NCBI RefSeq assembly: GCF_001269905.1
Contig: NZ_LHVK01000025.1
Span: 122,813 to 186,812, forward strand
Length of the DNA stretch: 64,000 nucleotides
Direction of reading: 5' to 3'
Origin: Pseudomonas corrugata
GTDB lineage: Bacteria > Pseudomonadota > Gammaproteobacteria > Pseudomonadales > Pseudomonadaceae
In this document: positions 19,046 to 27,092 of the stretch, piece after piece
Layout: each line of letters opens with the position of its first letter
Position numbering within the stretch: the first letter of the stretch is position 1
The notes under the pieces: model-generated
Told to the model about the DNA's origin: nothing
Databases searched by the model: none
Seen by the model: only the letters and a program-made list of their open reading frames with translations
Program-made: the position numbers and the translations under genes

Positions 19046-20443
19046 TCATTCGTCATCATCGAAGTTGTAGCTGCCCGGCGCCAGGTTCTCGAACCGCGTG
19101 TACTTACCGATGAACGCCAGGCGGATAAAGCCGATCGGCCCGTTCCGCTGCTTGCCGATGATGATTTCGGCAATGCCCTTGTGTTCCGTCTCGGGGTGAT
19201 ACACCTCGTCGCGGTACACGAACATGATGACGTCGGCGTCCTGCTCGATCGCTCCGGATTCCCGCAAGTCGGAGTTCACCGGACGCTTGTTGGGACGTTG
19301 TTCCAGGGAGCGGTTCAACTGGGACAAGGCCACCACCGGGCAGTTGAACTCCTTGGCCAGAGCCTTGAGGGAACGGGAGATTTCGGAAATCTCGTTGGTT
19401 CGGTTGTCACCACTGGAGCCCGGGATCTGCATCAATTGCAGGTAGTCGATCATGATCAGCGCAATATCGCCGTGCTCGCGCACCAGGCGGCGGGTCCGGG
19501 CGCGCATTTCCGACGGGCTGATGCCGGCGGTGTCATCGATGAACAGCTTGCGGTCGTTGAGCAGGTTGACCGCCGAGGTCAGGCGTGGCCAGTCGTCGTC
19601 TTCCAGTTGGCCGGAACGGACCTTGGTCTGGTCGATACGCCCCAGGGACGACAACATACGCATGATCAGCGATTCGCCTGGCATCTCGAGGGAATACACC
19701 AGAACCGCCTTGTCGCTGCGCAACACCGCGTTTTCTACCAGGTTCATCGCAAAGGTGGTCTTACCCATGGAAGGACGGCCAGCGACAATGATCAGGTCGG
19801 CTGGCTGCAGGCCGCTGGTCTTCTCGTCGAGATCGGTGTAGCCGGTCGACAAGCCAGTGATGGCATTGTCGGTGTTGAACAGGGTGTCGATACGGTCGAT
19901 GGCCTTGGTCAGCAGTTCGTTGACCCCCACCGGCCCGCCGGTCTTCGGCCGGGCTTCGGCAATCTGGAAGATTTGCCGTTCGGCTTCGTCGAGGATCTCT
20001 TCGGCGGTGCGGCCTTCAGGGTTGAAGGCGCTGTCGGCGATTTCGTTGCTGATACCGATCAACTGACGCAACGTCGCCCGCTGGCGGACAATTTGCGCAT
20101 AGGCCTTGATGTTGGCGACGGACGGCGTGTTTTTTGCCAGCTCGCCCAGGTAACCGAGGCCGCCGACCTGAGAGGTCTGGCCTTCCTTGTCCAGTTGCTC
20201 GGACAGGGTGACCACGTCGATCGGCATGTTCTGATCGGCCAGCTTGGCGATCGCACGGAAAATCAGACGGTGGTCATGTCGGTAGAAATCGCCGTCGGAG
20301 ACTTGATCGAGCACGCGTTCCCAGGCGTTGTTGTCCAGCATCAGGCCACCGAGCACAGCCTGTTCGGCCTCGATGGAATGCGGGGGCACCTTCAGGGCAG
20401 CGGTTTGCAGATCGTATTGCTCGGGAGCGGTGATTTCGTTCAT
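19046..20443 (-). CDS. dnaB: Replicative DNA helicase DnaB
   Basis: Hexameric 5'-3' helicase of the replication fork, 465 residues. The N-terminal domain (about 15-125; HSIEAEQAVLGGLMLDN) contacts primase, and the C-terminal RecA-like domain (about 180-460) carries Walker A GRPSMGKT at 222-229, Walker B-like LIMIDYLQLM and the arginine-finger region ending in KQRNGPIG. No intein or insertion is seen. The start MNEITAP at 20443 was preferred over a weak upstream codon. It is just downstream of rplI on the same strand; a strong hairpin terminator at 20499-20534 separates them, so dnaB probably has its own promoter in 20444-20498 or is reached by read-through. Confidence 0.97.
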   Translation of the reverse strand: MNEITAPEQYDLQTAALKVPPHSIEAEQAVLGGLMLDNNAWERVLDQVSDGDFYRHDHRLIFRAIAKLADQNMPIDVVTLSEQLDKEGQTSQVGGLGYLGELAKNTPSVANIKAYAQIVRQRATLRQLIGISNEIADSAFNPEGRTAEEILDEAERQIFQIAEARPKTGGPVGVNELLTKAIDRIDTLFNTDNAITGLSTGYTDLDEKTSGLQPADLIIVAGRPSMGKTTFAMNLVENAVLRSDKAVLVYSLEMPGESLIMRMLSSLGRIDQTKVRSGQLEDDDWPRLTSAVNLLNDRKLFIDDTAGISPSEMRARTRRLVREHGDIALIMIDYLQLMQIPGSSGDNRTNEISEISRSLKALAKEFNCPVVALSQLNRSLEQRPNKRPVNSDLRESGAIEQDADVIMFVYRDEVYHPETEHKGIAEIIIGKQRNGPIGFIRLAFIGKYTRFENLAPGSYNFDDDE

Positions 20444-20498
20444 GGCCACTTGATTCTTTGGGAAACCCAGAGGGTTATGAAAATCAGGAATTGCAGAA

Positions 20499-20534
20499 AG
20501 ACAAAGGGCACGACCTGTAAACAGGATCGTGCCC
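20499..20534 (-). terminator. Terminator after rplI
   Basis: The stem GGGCACGA(T)CCTGT / ACAGG-TCGTGCCC (20506-20534) is followed on the minus strand by a T-rich stretch (TTTGTCTTTC). It marks the end of the rpsF-rpsR-DUF2232-rplI operon. Confidence 0.82.
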
Positions 20535-20579
20535 GATGTTACCGGCTAGCCCCCAAGGGTGCCAGCCGACAAGTACTGC

Positions 20580-21026
20580 TTAGGCTGCTACCACGACAAC
20601 GCGTACGGTGGCTTCAACTTCGGCGTGCAGGTGCACGGCTACGTCGAATTCGCCTACGTTGCGGATGGTGCCATTCGGCAGACGAACTTCGCTCTTCGCA
20701 ACTTCAACGCCGGAGGCGGTCAGTGCGTCAGCGATGTCGTGGGTACCGATCGAACCGAACAGCTTGCCTTCGTCGCCAGCGGTGGCAGTGATGGTCACTT
20801 CCAGCTCGGCCAGTTGGGCAGCACGGCTTTCAGCCGATGCCTTACGGTCTGCGGCGGCTTTTTCCAGCTCGGCGCGACGCTCTTCGAACGCAGCCAGGTT
20901 GGCAGCGGTCGCAGCGGTAGCCTTGCCGAAAGGCAGCAGGTAGTTACGGCCGTAACCGGCCTTAACGTTTACTTTGTCGCCCAGGTTGCCCAGGTTGGCG
21001 ATTTTTTCCAGAAGGATCAGTTGCAT
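20580..21026 (-). CDS. rplI: 50S ribosomal protein L9
   Basis: Ribosomal protein of 148 residues. The N-terminal domain (MQLILLEKIANLGNLGDKV...GYGRNYLLPFGKA, about 1-40) binds 23S rRNA, a long helix (about 41-75) extends from the ribosome and the C-terminal domain (about 80-148) ends in VRVVVVAA. Last gene of the rpsF operon, 18 bases after the DUF2232 membrane-protein gene and followed by a terminator. Confidence 0.98.
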   Translation of the reverse strand: MQLILLEKIANLGNLGDKVNVKAGYGRNYLLPFGKATAATAANLAAFEERRAELEKAAADRKASAESRAAQLAELEVTITATAGDEGKLFGSIGTHDIADALTASGVEVAKSEVRLPNGTIRNVGEFDVAVHLHAEVEATVRVVVVAA

Positions 21027-21044
21027 GTGAAAATCCTCTAACTT

Positions 21045-21938
21045 TTAACCTTCACCGTTCGCGCTGTCGGCGTCTTTCGACGCCATACGACCGCGAAAAT
21101 CAATCAGGCTGTCGACGATGGCCAGGACCACCAGCAACGGATAGATCAGCTGCATGAACAGCAACAACGTGACGTACAACCCCACCAGCCAGAACCTGGC
21201 CAGTCGCTTGTGCGCCACCAGCCAATGAATCAGGGCCAGGGCGGCGAAGACCAGCGGTACACTGCACAACGGCGTGAGCATGGCCATCTGCGGACCGAAG
21301 TTCGGCCCCAGAAGCATGCCCGCCAGCAGCAACATCGCCAGCCCAAGCGGGAAACGGATGGCGCGAAACTCGCGACCAAAACCACCCGGGTTGTACAACA
21401 ACGCCTGCCAGTAGCGCCCGATAATCAGGCTCAGCACACTGACGATCTGCAACAAGGCCGCAATCAGGCCGGTCAGGACCGGTGCAATCAGGGACGCGAA
21501 ACGCGCCTGCTCCTCTGCCGACATCTGCCGGTAGAGATCACCGAGGGCCTCGGGCAGGATTTTTACCAAAGCCTGCGACAGCATCTCGATCTGGGGGGCA
21601 AAAGCCACCCCGAGTACCACTGAAAACACCACACCTATCGCTATGCTGACCAGCAGCACGCGGTTCCAGGATTCGCTGGCGCGCAACACCAACGCCAGCG
21701 CCGAAGACCCCAGAAGCACCATCAGTGCCCGCGGGTCCGCGGAGTACAGCCACCAGAGCAAGGCCGGCAGCAGTCCCAGAGCAAGAACGCCCGAAGCGTC
21801 CCTCAATCCGCGCCGCAAGAGCACAAGGCTCCCGGCGGCAGCACCCAACCAATACAACAACGGCAATGCCGCACATCCAGCCACTACCAGAGTGGCCTGC
21901 ATACGGCCGCGCATGATGAACTCAGCTAAGGCGCGCAT
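21045..21938 (-). CDS. Polytopic inner-membrane protein (YybS-like, DUF2232)
   Basis: Protein of 297 residues with about eight hydrophobic helices spread over its whole length (for example 16-45, 50-65, 71-85, 92-115, 150-175, 195-213, 222-243, 250-280) and a short hydrophilic acidic end. It resembles the DUF2232/YybS family of unknown function. It lies between rpsR and rplI in the ribosomal operon, an arrangement I know from other pseudomonads, so it is transcribed with ribosomal protein genes. The start at 21938 is the first ATG; a shorter start at MRGRMQ is possible. No catalytic motif seen. Confidence 0.82.
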   Translation of the reverse strand: MRALAEFIMRGRMQATLVVAGCAALPLLYWLGAAAGSLVLLRRGLRDASGVLALGLLPALLWWLYSADPRALMVLLGSSALALVLRASESWNRVLLVSIAIGVVFSVVLGVAFAPQIEMLSQALVKILPEALGDLYRQMSAEEQARFASLIAPVLTGLIAALLQIVSVLSLIIGRYWQALLYNPGGFGREFRAIRFPLGLAMLLLAGMLLGPNFGPQMAMLTPLCSVPLVFAALALIHWLVAHKRLARFWLVGLYVTLLLFMQLIYPLLVVLAIVDSLIDFRGRMASKDADSANGEG

Positions 21939-21974
21939 GCATTCAATCCTTTGCTACTTGTCGACTGCCCGGTC

Positions 21975-22205
21975 TCAGCGGCCGTGGCTGTCGGTGTAGG
22001 CCAGCAGGGCCAGGAAGCGGGCGCGCTTGATAGCGGTGGCCAGCTGACGCTGATAACGAGCTTTGGTACCGGTGATGCGGCTTGGAACGATTTTGCCGGT
22101 CTCGGATACGTAGGCTTTCAGAGTGTTGAGATCTTTGTAATCGATCTCTTTCACGTCTTCAGCGGTGAAGCGGCAGAATTTACGACGACGGAAGAAACGT
22201 GCCAT
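21975..22205 (-). CDS. rpsR: 30S ribosomal protein S18
   Basis: Ribosomal protein of 76 residues with the typical basic N-terminus [13 protein letters not shown] and conserved [25 protein letters not shown]. It binds S6 in the small-subunit platform. It lies 28 bases after rpsF in the same operon. Confidence 0.98.
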
Positions 22206-22233
22206 GTGATTGGCTCCTTAAAAGGTCCGTGGA

Positions 22234-22662
22234 TTACTCGTCAGCGTTATCGCTGTTGTCGCTGTCGCTATCGCTGTCATCGCCATCGGCGCTGTCAGAG
22301 TGCTCAGGACGGTCGCGACGCTCACGGCGCTCACTGCGGTTTTCTTCAGCCTTGAGCATCTCGGATTGGCCGGTGACGGCTTCTTCGCGACGGATGACCA
22401 GGTTACGGATCACTGCATCGTTGTAGCGGAAGTTGTCTTCCAGCTCGGCCAGGGCCTTGCCGGTGCACTCAACGTTCAGCATCACGTAGTGAGCCTTGTG
22501 AACATTGTTGATTGCATAGGCCAGTTGACGACGGCCCCAGTCTTCCAGGCGGTGGATTTTGCCGCCGTCTTCTTCGATCAGCTTGGTGTAACGCTCAACC
22601 ATGCCGCCGACTTGCTCGCTTTGATCCGGGTGGACCAAAAAGATGATTTCGTAATGACGCAT
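22234..22662 (-). CDS. rpsF: 30S ribosomal protein S6 with long acidic tail
   Basis: Ribosomal protein of 142 residues: the S6 fold occupies about 1-100 (MRHYEIIFLVHPDQSEQV, YAINNVHKAHYVMLNVE), followed by a charged segment and a low-complexity Ser/Asp/Glu/Asn tail (about 119-142) ending in ADE. In other gammaproteobacteria the S6 C-terminus is extended with glutamate by RimK; the ending here is compatible, but that is inference. First gene of the rpsF-rpsR-DUF2232-rplI operon, preceded by a consensus-like promoter at 22781-22809 and a leader of about 110 bases. Confidence 0.97.
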   Translation of the reverse strand: MRHYEIIFLVHPDQSEQVGGMVERYTKLIEEDGGKIHRLEDWGRRQLAYAINNVHKAHYVMLNVECTGKALAELEDNFRYNDAVIRNLVIRREEAVTGQSEMLKAEENRSERRERRDRPEHSDSADGDDSDSDSDNSDNADE

Positions 22663-22721
22663 GAATGCTCCTTACGGGTTGTAGCCTGCCGCTTAAAAAC
22701 GGTCAGACAAGGAGTGAATGA

Positions 22722-22756
22722 CACTTATGGACTTGTGGACGCTAGACACATAAGTG
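22722..22756 (-). promoter_or_regulatory. Hairpin in the rpsF leader
   Basis: In the presumed 5' untranslated region of rpsF, CACTTATG pairs perfectly with CATAAGTG (22722-22729 with 22749-22756). A second small stem, CCG...CGG, lies nearer the start (about 22690-22703). Autoregulatory S6:S18-binding leaders exist in many bacteria; whether this is one is uncertain. Confidence 0.35.
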
Positions 22757-22780
22757 CCTGCCATCACAGCAAGGGGCGCA

Positions 22781-22809
22781 ATTGTAGAGAAGGGTCGAGG
22801 CAGGTGCAA
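22781..22809 (-). promoter_or_regulatory. Sigma-70-type promoter of the rpsF operon
   Basis: On the minus strand TTGCAC (22804-22809) and TACAAT (22781-22786) are separated by exactly 17 bases, followed by a GC-rich TGCGCC discriminator of the type common at ribosomal promoters. It lies about 120 bases upstream of the rpsF ATG. Confidence 0.7.
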
Positions 22810-22852
22810 GGCAATTGGTGATTATTTGAACAACCACTACAACACATGACAA

Positions 22853-22943
22853 TGTGGGAGCGAGCCTGTTCGCGATAGCGGTGGGTCATCCAGCACGAAT
22901 GGCCGACTGACCCACCGCTATCGCGAGCAGGCTCGCTCCCACA
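22853..22943. repeat. REP pair (inverted, family 1)
   Basis: TGTGGGAGCGAGCCTG(T)TCGCGATAGCGGTGGGTC-type arm at 22853 onward faces its inverted copy ending at 22943. One mismatch is in the left arm. The arms are longer than usual, extending inward through GTGGGTC/GACCCAC. Located between rlmB and the rpsF promoter. Confidence 0.9.
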
Positions 22944-22959
22944 GGGACTTGCCTATGCC

Positions 22960-23718
22960 TTACTTTTTGGCGGCAGCCTTGACGCCACGCTGACGCAGCG
23001 CCTCGAACAGGCACACGCCGGTCGCGACCGAGACGTTGAGGCTGCTGACACTGCCAACCATCGGCAGTTTGACCAGATAATCGCAATGTTCACGGGTCAA
23101 GCGACGCATGCCCTTGCCTTCGGCCCCCATGATCAGGATCGTCGGACCGGTGAGGTCCTGTTGATACAGGTCCTGTTCGGCCTCGCCCGCCGTGCCGACC
23201 ACCCACAAGCCACGCTGCTGGAGTTTTTCCAGGGTGCGCGCCAGGTTGGTCACGGCCACCAGCGGAATCACTTCCGCGGCGCCGCAGGCGACTTTTCGTA
23301 CGGCTGGCGTCAAGGTTGCCGACTTGTCCTTGGGAACGATCACCGCCAATGCCCCGGCCGCATCCGCCGAACGCAGGCAGGCGCCGAGGTTGTGAGGATC
23401 GGTCACACCGTCCAGCACCAGCAGCAAAGGCGCGCCTTCGGTGCGGTCGAGCAATTCCTCGAGCATTGCCTCGCCCCAGACCTGGCTCGGGCTGACCTCG
23501 GCTACGACGCCTTGATGCACGCCTTCAACCCAGGCATCCATCTCGCGCCGCTCGGCCTGACCGATTGCCACGCGATTTTCGTTGGCCAGCTCGACCAGGG
23601 CCTGGACCCGGGGTTCACTGCGGCTTTCCGCCAGCCAGATCTGCTTGACCCGCTTGGGGTGATGACGCAACAGCGCTTCCACGGCATGCACGCCGTAGAT
23701 TTTTTCCAACTGACTCAT
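22960..23718 (-). CDS. rlmB: 23S rRNA (guanosine2251-2'-O)-methyltransferase
   Basis: SpoU-type (SPOUT) methyltransferase of 252 residues that methylates G2251 in the P-loop of 23S rRNA using S-adenosylmethionine. The N-terminal substrate-binding domain (about 1-75; IYGVHAVEALL) precedes the knotted catalytic domain with its three motifs: DPHNLGACLRSADAAGA, MGAEGKGMRRL and SSLNVSVATGVCLFEA. Its ATG overlaps the rnr stop codon as ATGA (23715-23718), so rnr and rlmB are translated as a unit, the same pairing as in E. coli. A REP pair follows the gene. Confidence 0.97.
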   Translation of the reverse strand: MSQLEKIYGVHAVEALLRHHPKRVKQIWLAESRSEPRVQALVELANENRVAIGQAERREMDAWVEGVHQGVVAEVSPSQVWGEAMLEELLDRTEGAPLLLVLDGVTDPHNLGACLRSADAAGALAVIVPKDKSATLTPAVRKVACGAAEVIPLVAVTNLARTLEKLQQRGLWVVGTAGEAEQDLYQQDLTGPTILIMGAEGKGMRRLTREHCDYLVKLPMVGSVSSLNVSVATGVCLFEALRQRGVKAAAKK

Positions 23719-26333
23719 GACTTGGCCTTGGGTTTACGGGCGCCGCCACTTTTAGCCGGGGCCGAGCCCGCTTTCGACGGGCCTTTACGGTGTTTGCTCG
23801 GTTTACTGCTTGCGCTTTCGGGAGCCGACCGTCCGGTCTTTCCTCCCGACGCGGCTTTACCACCTTTCTTGGCTTCGGCCAGCAACGCCTGCTTCATTTC
23901 GCGACTCTTGCGCACTTCGGCGTTTTTCGCCGCGGCATCGCTCGGACGATAGGCATCGCTGGCTTTTTCCTTGGCCGGGCCACGACGGCCGGATTTGGTC
24001 GAGGCCGGCTCGGCAGCGGTCTTGGTCGCAGGTGCAGATGTCTCGGTACCACGCTTCTTGCGCCCGACCGGCGCATCGATGGTTTTTTCCGACATCTCGA
24101 AGTCGATCTTGCGCTCGTCGAGATCAACGCGCATCACCCGCACTTCGACGGTATCGCCCAGACGGAAACTGCGCCCGGTGCGCTCGCCCGCCAGACGGTG
24201 ATGCACAGGGTCGAAGTGGTAGTAATCGCCCGGCAGCGCGGTGACATGCACCAGGCCTTCGACGTAGATATCGGTCAGCTCGACGAACAGGCCGAAACCG
24301 GTCACGGCGGTGATCACCCCTGGGAACGACTCACCCACGCGATCCTTCATGTACTCGCACTTGAGCCAGTTCACCACGTCGCGAGTCGCTTCGTCGGCGC
24401 GACGCTCGCTCATCGAGCACTGCTCGCCCAACTGCTCCAGGGCTGCCTCGTCGTACGGATAAATGCGCGCCTTGGGAATGGTCATCGCACCGGCACGTTT
24501 GACGTGCGGAGTGTTCATCTTCGAATGGATGACGCTGCGGATGGCCCGGTGCGTGAGCAGGTCGGGGTAGCGACGGATCGGCGAGGTGAAGTGGGTATAG
24601 GCCTCGTAATTCAGACCGAAGTGGCCCTGGTTGTCAGCGCTGTACACCGCCTGGCTCAAGGAGCGCAGCATCACGGTCTGAATCAGGTGGAAATCAGGAC
24701 GATCCTTGATATTGGCCAGCAACGCCTGGTAATCCTTGGGCGATGGACCTTCCTTGCCTTTGTGCAGGGACAGGCCGAGCTCCCCGAGGAAGGCGCGCAG
24801 TTTTTCCAGGCGTTCCGGCGGCGGACCGTCGTGGACCCGATATAACGCAGGGATTTCATGCTTCTTCAGGAATTCGGCAGTGGCCACGTTGGCGGCCAGC
24901 ATGCATTCCTCGATCAATTTGTGCGCATCGTTGCGCACGGTCGGACGGATTTCGGCGATCTTGCGCTCGGAACCGAAGACGATCCGGGTTTCCTGGGTTT
25001 CGAAATCGATTGCGCCACGCACATGACGCGCGCCCAGCAACACCTTGTACAACGCATAGAGCTGCTTGAGATCCGGCAGAACCTCGTTGTACTCCCCGCG
25101 CAGCTTGCGCGACTCGGCGAGCTTAGGCGTTTCCAGCATCGCACTGACCTTGTTGTAGGTCAGGCGGGCGTGGGAATGGATCACCGCTTCGTAGAAGCAG
25201 TAGTCAGTCATCTCGCCGGTCTTGGAGATGGTCATCTCGCAGACCATGGCCAGGCGGTCGACATGGGGATTGAGCGAGCACAGGCCGTTGGACAACTGCT
25301 CGGGCAGCATCGGCACGACGCGTTCGGGGAAGTACACCGAGTTGCCGCGCACCTGGGCTTCGGCATCCAGTGCCGAACCGAGCTTCACGTAGCTGGAAAC
25401 GTCGGCAATCGCGACGTACAACTTCCAGCCGCCGGAGAACAGGCGCAGCTTGCCCGGTCGGGCTTCGCAGTAGACCGCGTCGTCGAAGTCCCGCGCATCC
25501 TCACCGTCGATGGTGACGAACGGCAGGTGGCGCAGGTCGATGCGCTTTTCTTTGTCCTTTTCTTCGACTTCCGGCTTGAGCTTGGCCGCTTCTTTCAGGA
25601 CTGCTTCAGGCCAGACGTGGGGAATGTCATAAGTACGCAGGGCAACGTCGATCTCCATGCCCGGCGCCATGTAGTTGCCGACCACTTCCACCACATCGCC
25701 TTGCGGCTGGAAGCGCGGGGTTGGCCAGTGCGTGATCTTCACCTCGACGAATTGACCGACCCTGGCGTTGGCGTTGCGGCCCGGGGTAACCAGCACTTCC
25801 TGCTGGATCTTCGGGTTGTCCGCGACCACAAAACCGATACCGCCCTCTTCAAAGTAACGACCGACGATGCTTTCGTGCGCACGGGACACCACCTCAACGA
25901 TCACACCTTCACGGCGACCGCGGCGGTCCAGGCCAGACACACGGGCCAGCGCCCGGTCACCGTCGAACACCAGGCGCATCTGCGCCGGGCTCATGAACAG
26001 GTCGTCGCTGCCATCATCGGGAATCAGGAACCCGAAGCCATCACGGTGACCGGCGATACGGCCCAGGATCAGGTCGAGCTTGTCCACCGGCGCATAGGTT
26101 CCGCGCCGGGTATAGATCAGTTGAGCATCACGCTCCATCGCACGCAGGCGGCGGCGCAGGGCTTCGAGTTGGTCTTCGGTCGTCAGCCCGAACTCTTCGA
26201 CCAGTTCTTCACGGCTGGCGGGCGAACCCCGGTCGGCGAGATGCGCCAGGATCAGTTCGCGGCTGGGAATAGGGTTTTCATATTTTTCCGCTTCACGAGC
26301 GGCCTCGGGATCGAGGGACTGCCAATCGGCCAT
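23715..26333 (-). CDS. rnr: Ribonuclease R
   Basis: Processive 3'-5' exoribonuclease of 872 residues that degrades structured RNA. An N-terminal helix-turn-helix-like segment (about 20-80), cold-shock domains (about 85-250), the RNB catalytic domain (about 265-600; metal-binding aspartates in DGEDARDFDDAVY), the S1 domain (about 650-735; GESFPGVITAVTGFGLFVEL), and a very Lys/Ala/Ser-rich tail of about 130 residues that is presumably disordered and binds RNA. ATG at 26333. Translationally coupled with rlmB downstream. The tail composition differs between species and is longer than the E. coli one by impression only. Confidence 0.96.
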   Translation of the reverse strand: MADWQSLDPEAAREAEKYENPIPSRELILAHLADRGSPASREELVEEFGLTTEDQLEALRRRLRAMERDAQLIYTRRGTYAPVDKLDLILGRIAGHRDGFGFLIPDDGSDDLFMSPAQMRLVFDGDRALARVSGLDRRGRREGVIVEVVSRAHESIVGRYFEEGGIGFVVADNPKIQQEVLVTPGRNANARVGQFVEVKITHWPTPRFQPQGDVVEVVGNYMAPGMEIDVALRTYDIPHVWPEAVLKEAAKLKPEVEEKDKEKRIDLRHLPFVTIDGEDARDFDDAVYCEARPGKLRLFSGGWKLYVAIADVSSYVKLGSALDAEAQVRGNSVYFPERVVPMLPEQLSNGLCSLNPHVDRLAMVCEMTISKTGEMTDYCFYEAVIHSHARLTYNKVSAMLETPKLAESRKLRGEYNEVLPDLKQLYALYKVLLGARHVRGAIDFETQETRIVFGSERKIAEIRPTVRNDAHKLIEECMLAANVATAEFLKKHEIPALYRVHDGPPPERLEKLRAFLGELGLSLHKGKEGPSPKDYQALLANIKDRPDFHLIQTVMLRSLSQAVYSADNQGHFGLNYEAYTHFTSPIRRYPDLLTHRAIRSVIHSKMNTPHVKRAGAMTIPKARIYPYDEAALEQLGEQCSMSERRADEATRDVVNWLKCEYMKDRVGESFPGVITAVTGFGLFVELTDIYVEGLVHVTALPGDYYHFDPVHHRLAGERTGRSFRLGDTVEVRVMRVDLDERKIDFEMSEKTIDAPVGRKKRGTETSAPATKTAAEPASTKSGRRGPAKEKASDAYRPSDAAAKNAEVRKSREMKQALLAEAKKGGKAASGGKTGRSAPESASSKPSKHRKGPSKAGSAPAKSGGARKPKAKS

Positions 26334-26495
26334 TAGAGAGTTTTCACCTTGTCTATATGCGGGTTAGTTTGGCATAGGCGTAATGAAACGGGAAATTTCA
26401 GGCATCCGAAGCCCTTTCTAAAGGTCTTTTATCCCGTTCTTCAAGCCGGGAAAGGCACCGCTGGTGAAATTTACCGGTTTTTTTATCAAGAGGGG

Positions 26496-26524
26496 TTTAC
26501 AGTTAAAAACACGCTCCGTATAGT
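26496..26524 (+). promoter_or_regulatory. Promoter of first tRNA-Leu gene
   Basis: TTTACA (26496-26501) and TATAGT (26519-26524) with a 17-base spacer, followed by a GCGCGCC discriminator typical of stringently controlled stable-RNA promoters. About 36 bases from the -10 to the tRNA. Confidence 0.85.
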
Positions 26525-26560
26525 GCGCGCCATCGACGACGCACACACGTAGCCGATACT

Positions 26561-26647
26561 GCCCAGATGGTGAAATTGGTAGACACGCCAGCTTCAGGTG
26601 CTGGTGACCGCAAGGTCGTGGAAGTTCGAGTCTTCTTCTGGGCACCA
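26561..26647 (+). tRNA. tRNA-Leu (anticodon CAG), copy 1
   Basis: 87 bases including an encoded CCA end. The acceptor stem GCCCAGA pairs with TCTGGGC; the D-arm includes TGGTAGACACG; the anticodon stem CCAGC/GCTGG encloses TTCAGGT, giving anticodon CAG for CUG codons; a long variable arm (class II) and the T-arm GTTCGAGTC are present. Followed by a terminator. Confidence 0.96.
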
Positions 26648-26686
26648 ATTTCGAGCAACAGATCAACGATCTGCAAGCTCCCCAAG

Positions 26687-26708
26687 AACCCGCGAAAGCG
26701 GGTTTTTG
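26687..26708 (+). terminator. Terminator of first tRNA-Leu
   Basis: AACCCGC-GAAA-GCGGGTTTTT: a 7-base stem with a GAAA tetraloop and a T-run, 40 bases after the tRNA. Confidence 0.93.
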
Positions 26709-26761
26709 CGTTTCTACCTTCCTGAAATCCGCTTTCGCAATTACTAAAACAAAAACAGGGG

Positions 26762-26790
26762 TTTACAGATCAAAACGCGCTCCGTATAGT
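26762..26790 (+). promoter_or_regulatory. Promoter of second tRNA-Leu gene
   Basis: TTTACA (26762-26767) and TATAGT (26785-26790), spacer 17, followed by GCGCC. Nearly identical to the promoter of the first copy, so promoter, tRNA and terminator were duplicated together. Confidence 0.85.
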
Positions 26791-26824
26791 GCGCCACATC
26801 AACAGCGGCAACGCTGAAGATGCT

Positions 26825-26911
26825 GCCCAGATGGTGAAATTGGTAGACACGCCAGCTTCAGGTGCTGGTGACCGCAAGGTCGTGGAAGTTCGAGTCTTCT
26901 TCTGGGCACCA
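26825..26911 (+). tRNA. tRNA-Leu (anticodon CAG), copy 2
   Basis: The 87 bases appear identical to the first copy at 26561-26647, including anticodon CAG, long variable arm and encoded CCA. Followed by its own terminator. Confidence 0.96.
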
Positions 26912-26947
26912 ATTCAAGCTTCAAGACCAGGTCTTGAACCTCACAGA

Positions 26948-26968
26948 AACCCGCGAAAGCGGGTTTTT
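26948..26968 (+). terminator. Terminator of second tRNA-Leu
   Basis: AACCCGC-GAAA-GCGGGTTTTT, the same hairpin as after the first copy, followed by a further T-run (GCGTTTTTT). Confidence 0.93.
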
Positions 26969-27030
26969 GCGTTTTTTGATTGGGGAATTCCTGAAGCGGC
27001 AGGCCGCAGGGGATAAGGCGGCTGTCAGAC

Positions 27031-27061
27031 CGCCATCGCGAGCAGGCTCGCTCCCACAGGG
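27031..27061. repeat. Single REP element (family 1)
   Basis: One unpaired copy, CGCCATCGCGAGCAGGCTCG followed by CTCCCAC, between the tRNA terminator and the convergent chemoreceptor gene. Confidence 0.85.
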
Positions 27062-27092
27062 AAACGCGTACGCTCAAACGGCTGGTCGGCTG

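Noticed and set aside
19022..20791. Long + strand frame opposite dnaB and rplI
   Set aside because: It spans two real genes and a terminator on the other strand; no protein family signal.
24858..26336. Long + strand frame opposite rnr
   Set aside because: Shadow frame; ribonuclease R motifs are all on the minus strand.
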